Below, one piece after another: positions 6,898 to 7,394 of a stretch of DNA of 7,394 nt. The DNA is from an uncultured Clostridia bacterium (GTDB lineage Bacteria > Bacillota > Clostridia > Oscillospirales > Acutalibacteraceae). The notes under the pieces are model-generated. The model had not been told where the DNA came from. It made no database searches and saw only the letters and a list, made by a program, of their open reading frames with translations. The stretch is from contig CAMBQD010000046.1 in NCBI GenBank assembly GCA_945869905.1, positions 1 through 7,394 of the forward strand, written 5' to 3'. Made by a program: the position numbers and the translations under genes. Positions within the stretch are counted from its first letter, which is position 1. Every line of letters begins with the position of its first letter.

Positions 6898-7028
6898 TAC
6901 CTATTTAGTACATATTGTATCATTTTTTACTGACAACAAAAGATAAACTTGTCAAATCGTACACAATTTATTTAATTTATATTATAGATAATCGGCTGAT
7001 AATATGATACAATATTATTCATTAGGTA
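6898..7028. repeat. Long imperfect inverted repeat between mgtE and HAD gene
   Basis: The 12-base ATATTGTATCAT (6912-6923) recurs as its exact reverse complement ATGATACAATAT (7004-7015), 80 bases apart. The symmetry extends outward less perfectly: TACCTA at 6898-6903 faces TAGGTA at 7023-7028. A smaller inverted pair TGACAA/TTGTCA (6931-6936, 6949-6954) lies inside. Each arm carries TGATACAAT, which resembles an extended -10 box pointing outward, so the region could hold divergent promoters or be an operator. The rest of the 160-base gap is AT-rich with nothing else recognisable. Confidence 0.55.
7004..7018 (+). promoter_or_regulatory. Candidate -10 region of the HAD gene promoter
   Basis: TGATACAAT (7005-7013) looks like an extended -10 box, or TATTAT (7013-7018) a plain one. 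Neither has a good -35 box 16-18 bases upstream. A start near 7020-7025 would leave about 30 bases before the TTG start codon. Confidence 0.4.
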
Positions 7029-7052
7029 GTATGTAAGAAAGGAAGTTCGGCT

Positions 7053-7394
7053 TTGATTAAGCTTATTGCAACCGATTTAGACGGTACGCTTATGTATATC
7101 GACCATTTAACCGTTACCAAGCGTACGGTTAATGCGTTGAAGGCGGCACACGAAAAGGGTGTAAAAATCGCCATTACCACAGGCAGACCTATGGCACTTA
7201 TCGGCAATGTTATAGAGCAGGTGCCCTTTGTTGATTATGTGGTTTATTCAAACGGCGCCTGTGTTTTTGACAGAAACGCAGACAAAATTATATATTCAAA
7301 TTTAATTCCAAATAAACAGGCGGCGGAGATTATAAAATACTTTCTTGACAGTAAGGTGTTTTTTGAGATTTATGTTGACGGCAAATCCCATTAT
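7053..7394 (+). CDS. Cof-type HAD-IIB hydrolase (partial, C-terminus outside window)
   Basis: The first 114 codons of a HAD-superfamily phosphatase are present. Motif I is DLDGTL (8-13) with Asp8 the nucleophile and Asp10 the acid/base; motif II is ITTGRP (41-46) with Thr42/Thr43; SNGA at 66-69 is the usual start of the Cof-type cap region. Cof-type enzymes are cytoplasmic and dephosphorylate sugar phosphates, pyridoxal phosphate or flavin intermediates; the substrate cannot be told here. The gene begins with TTG: no in-frame ATG or GTG lies between the upstream stop (7023-7025) and motif I, and AAGGAAG (7039-7045) is spaced 7 bases before it. The full protein should be about 265-280 residues. 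It sits beyond the mgtE terminator and so has its own transcript. Confidence 0.93.
   Translation, partial: MIKLIATDLDGTLMYIDHLTVTKRTVNALKAAHEKGVKIAITTGRPMALIGNVIEQVPFVDYVVYSNGACVFDRNADKIIYSNLIPNKQAAEIIKYFLDSKVFFEIYVDGKSHY

Noticed and set aside
7022..7207. 61-codon minus-strand frame opposite the HAD gene start
   Set aside because: It overlaps HAD motifs I and II on the other strand and has no supporting signals.

Overview
The window looks like chromosomal core DNA from a low-to-moderate G+C Firmicute, most likely a gut-type clostridium (Oscillospiraceae/Ruminococcaceae-like). Evidence: strong AGGAGG-type ribosome binding sites, sigma-A promoters with TTGACA/TATAAT-like boxes, a TTG start codon, a zapA-U32 peptidase pair typical of Clostridia, and a YbiT/YkpA-like ABC-F protein. 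The genus cannot be fixed from the sequence alone. I see no insertion sequence, phage gene, CRISPR array, tRNA or rRNA.

Layout. The left third reads on the minus strand. A promoter at 1028-1056 drives zapA (630-977) and then a U32-family protein (1-621, cut by the window edge). Upstream of it lies a complete ABC-F ATPase gene (1137-2744), closed by a hairpin terminator at 1098-1131. The ABC-F gene and the next block diverge from a short AT-rich region (2745-2882) that holds back-to-back promoters. The plus-strand block is one tight run: rpe (2883-3530), a membrane-anchored DUF4015-like putative glycoside hydrolase (3541-4584), a signal-peptide protein with cadherin-like beta-sandwich domains and a C-terminal membrane anchor (4598-5428), and mgtE (5468-6853). 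A hairpin at 6856-6891 ends it. A 160-base AT-rich gap with a long inverted repeat follows, then the start of a Cof-type HAD phosphatase (7053 to the window end).

How the genes fit together. zapA (Z-ring assembly) and the U32 protein (probable Fe-S RNA-hydroxylation or related enzyme) are translationally close. rpe and mgtE are housekeeping: pentose phosphate metabolism and Mg2+ uptake. Between them sit two uncharacterised proteins predicted to work on the outer face of the membrane. They are the least explained part of the window and probably act in the cell envelope.

No clear novel defence or mobile system is visible. The points most worth checking are the unnamed envelope pair, an identical terminator stem used at two sites 5.7 kb apart, and repeated motifs in the intergenic regions.
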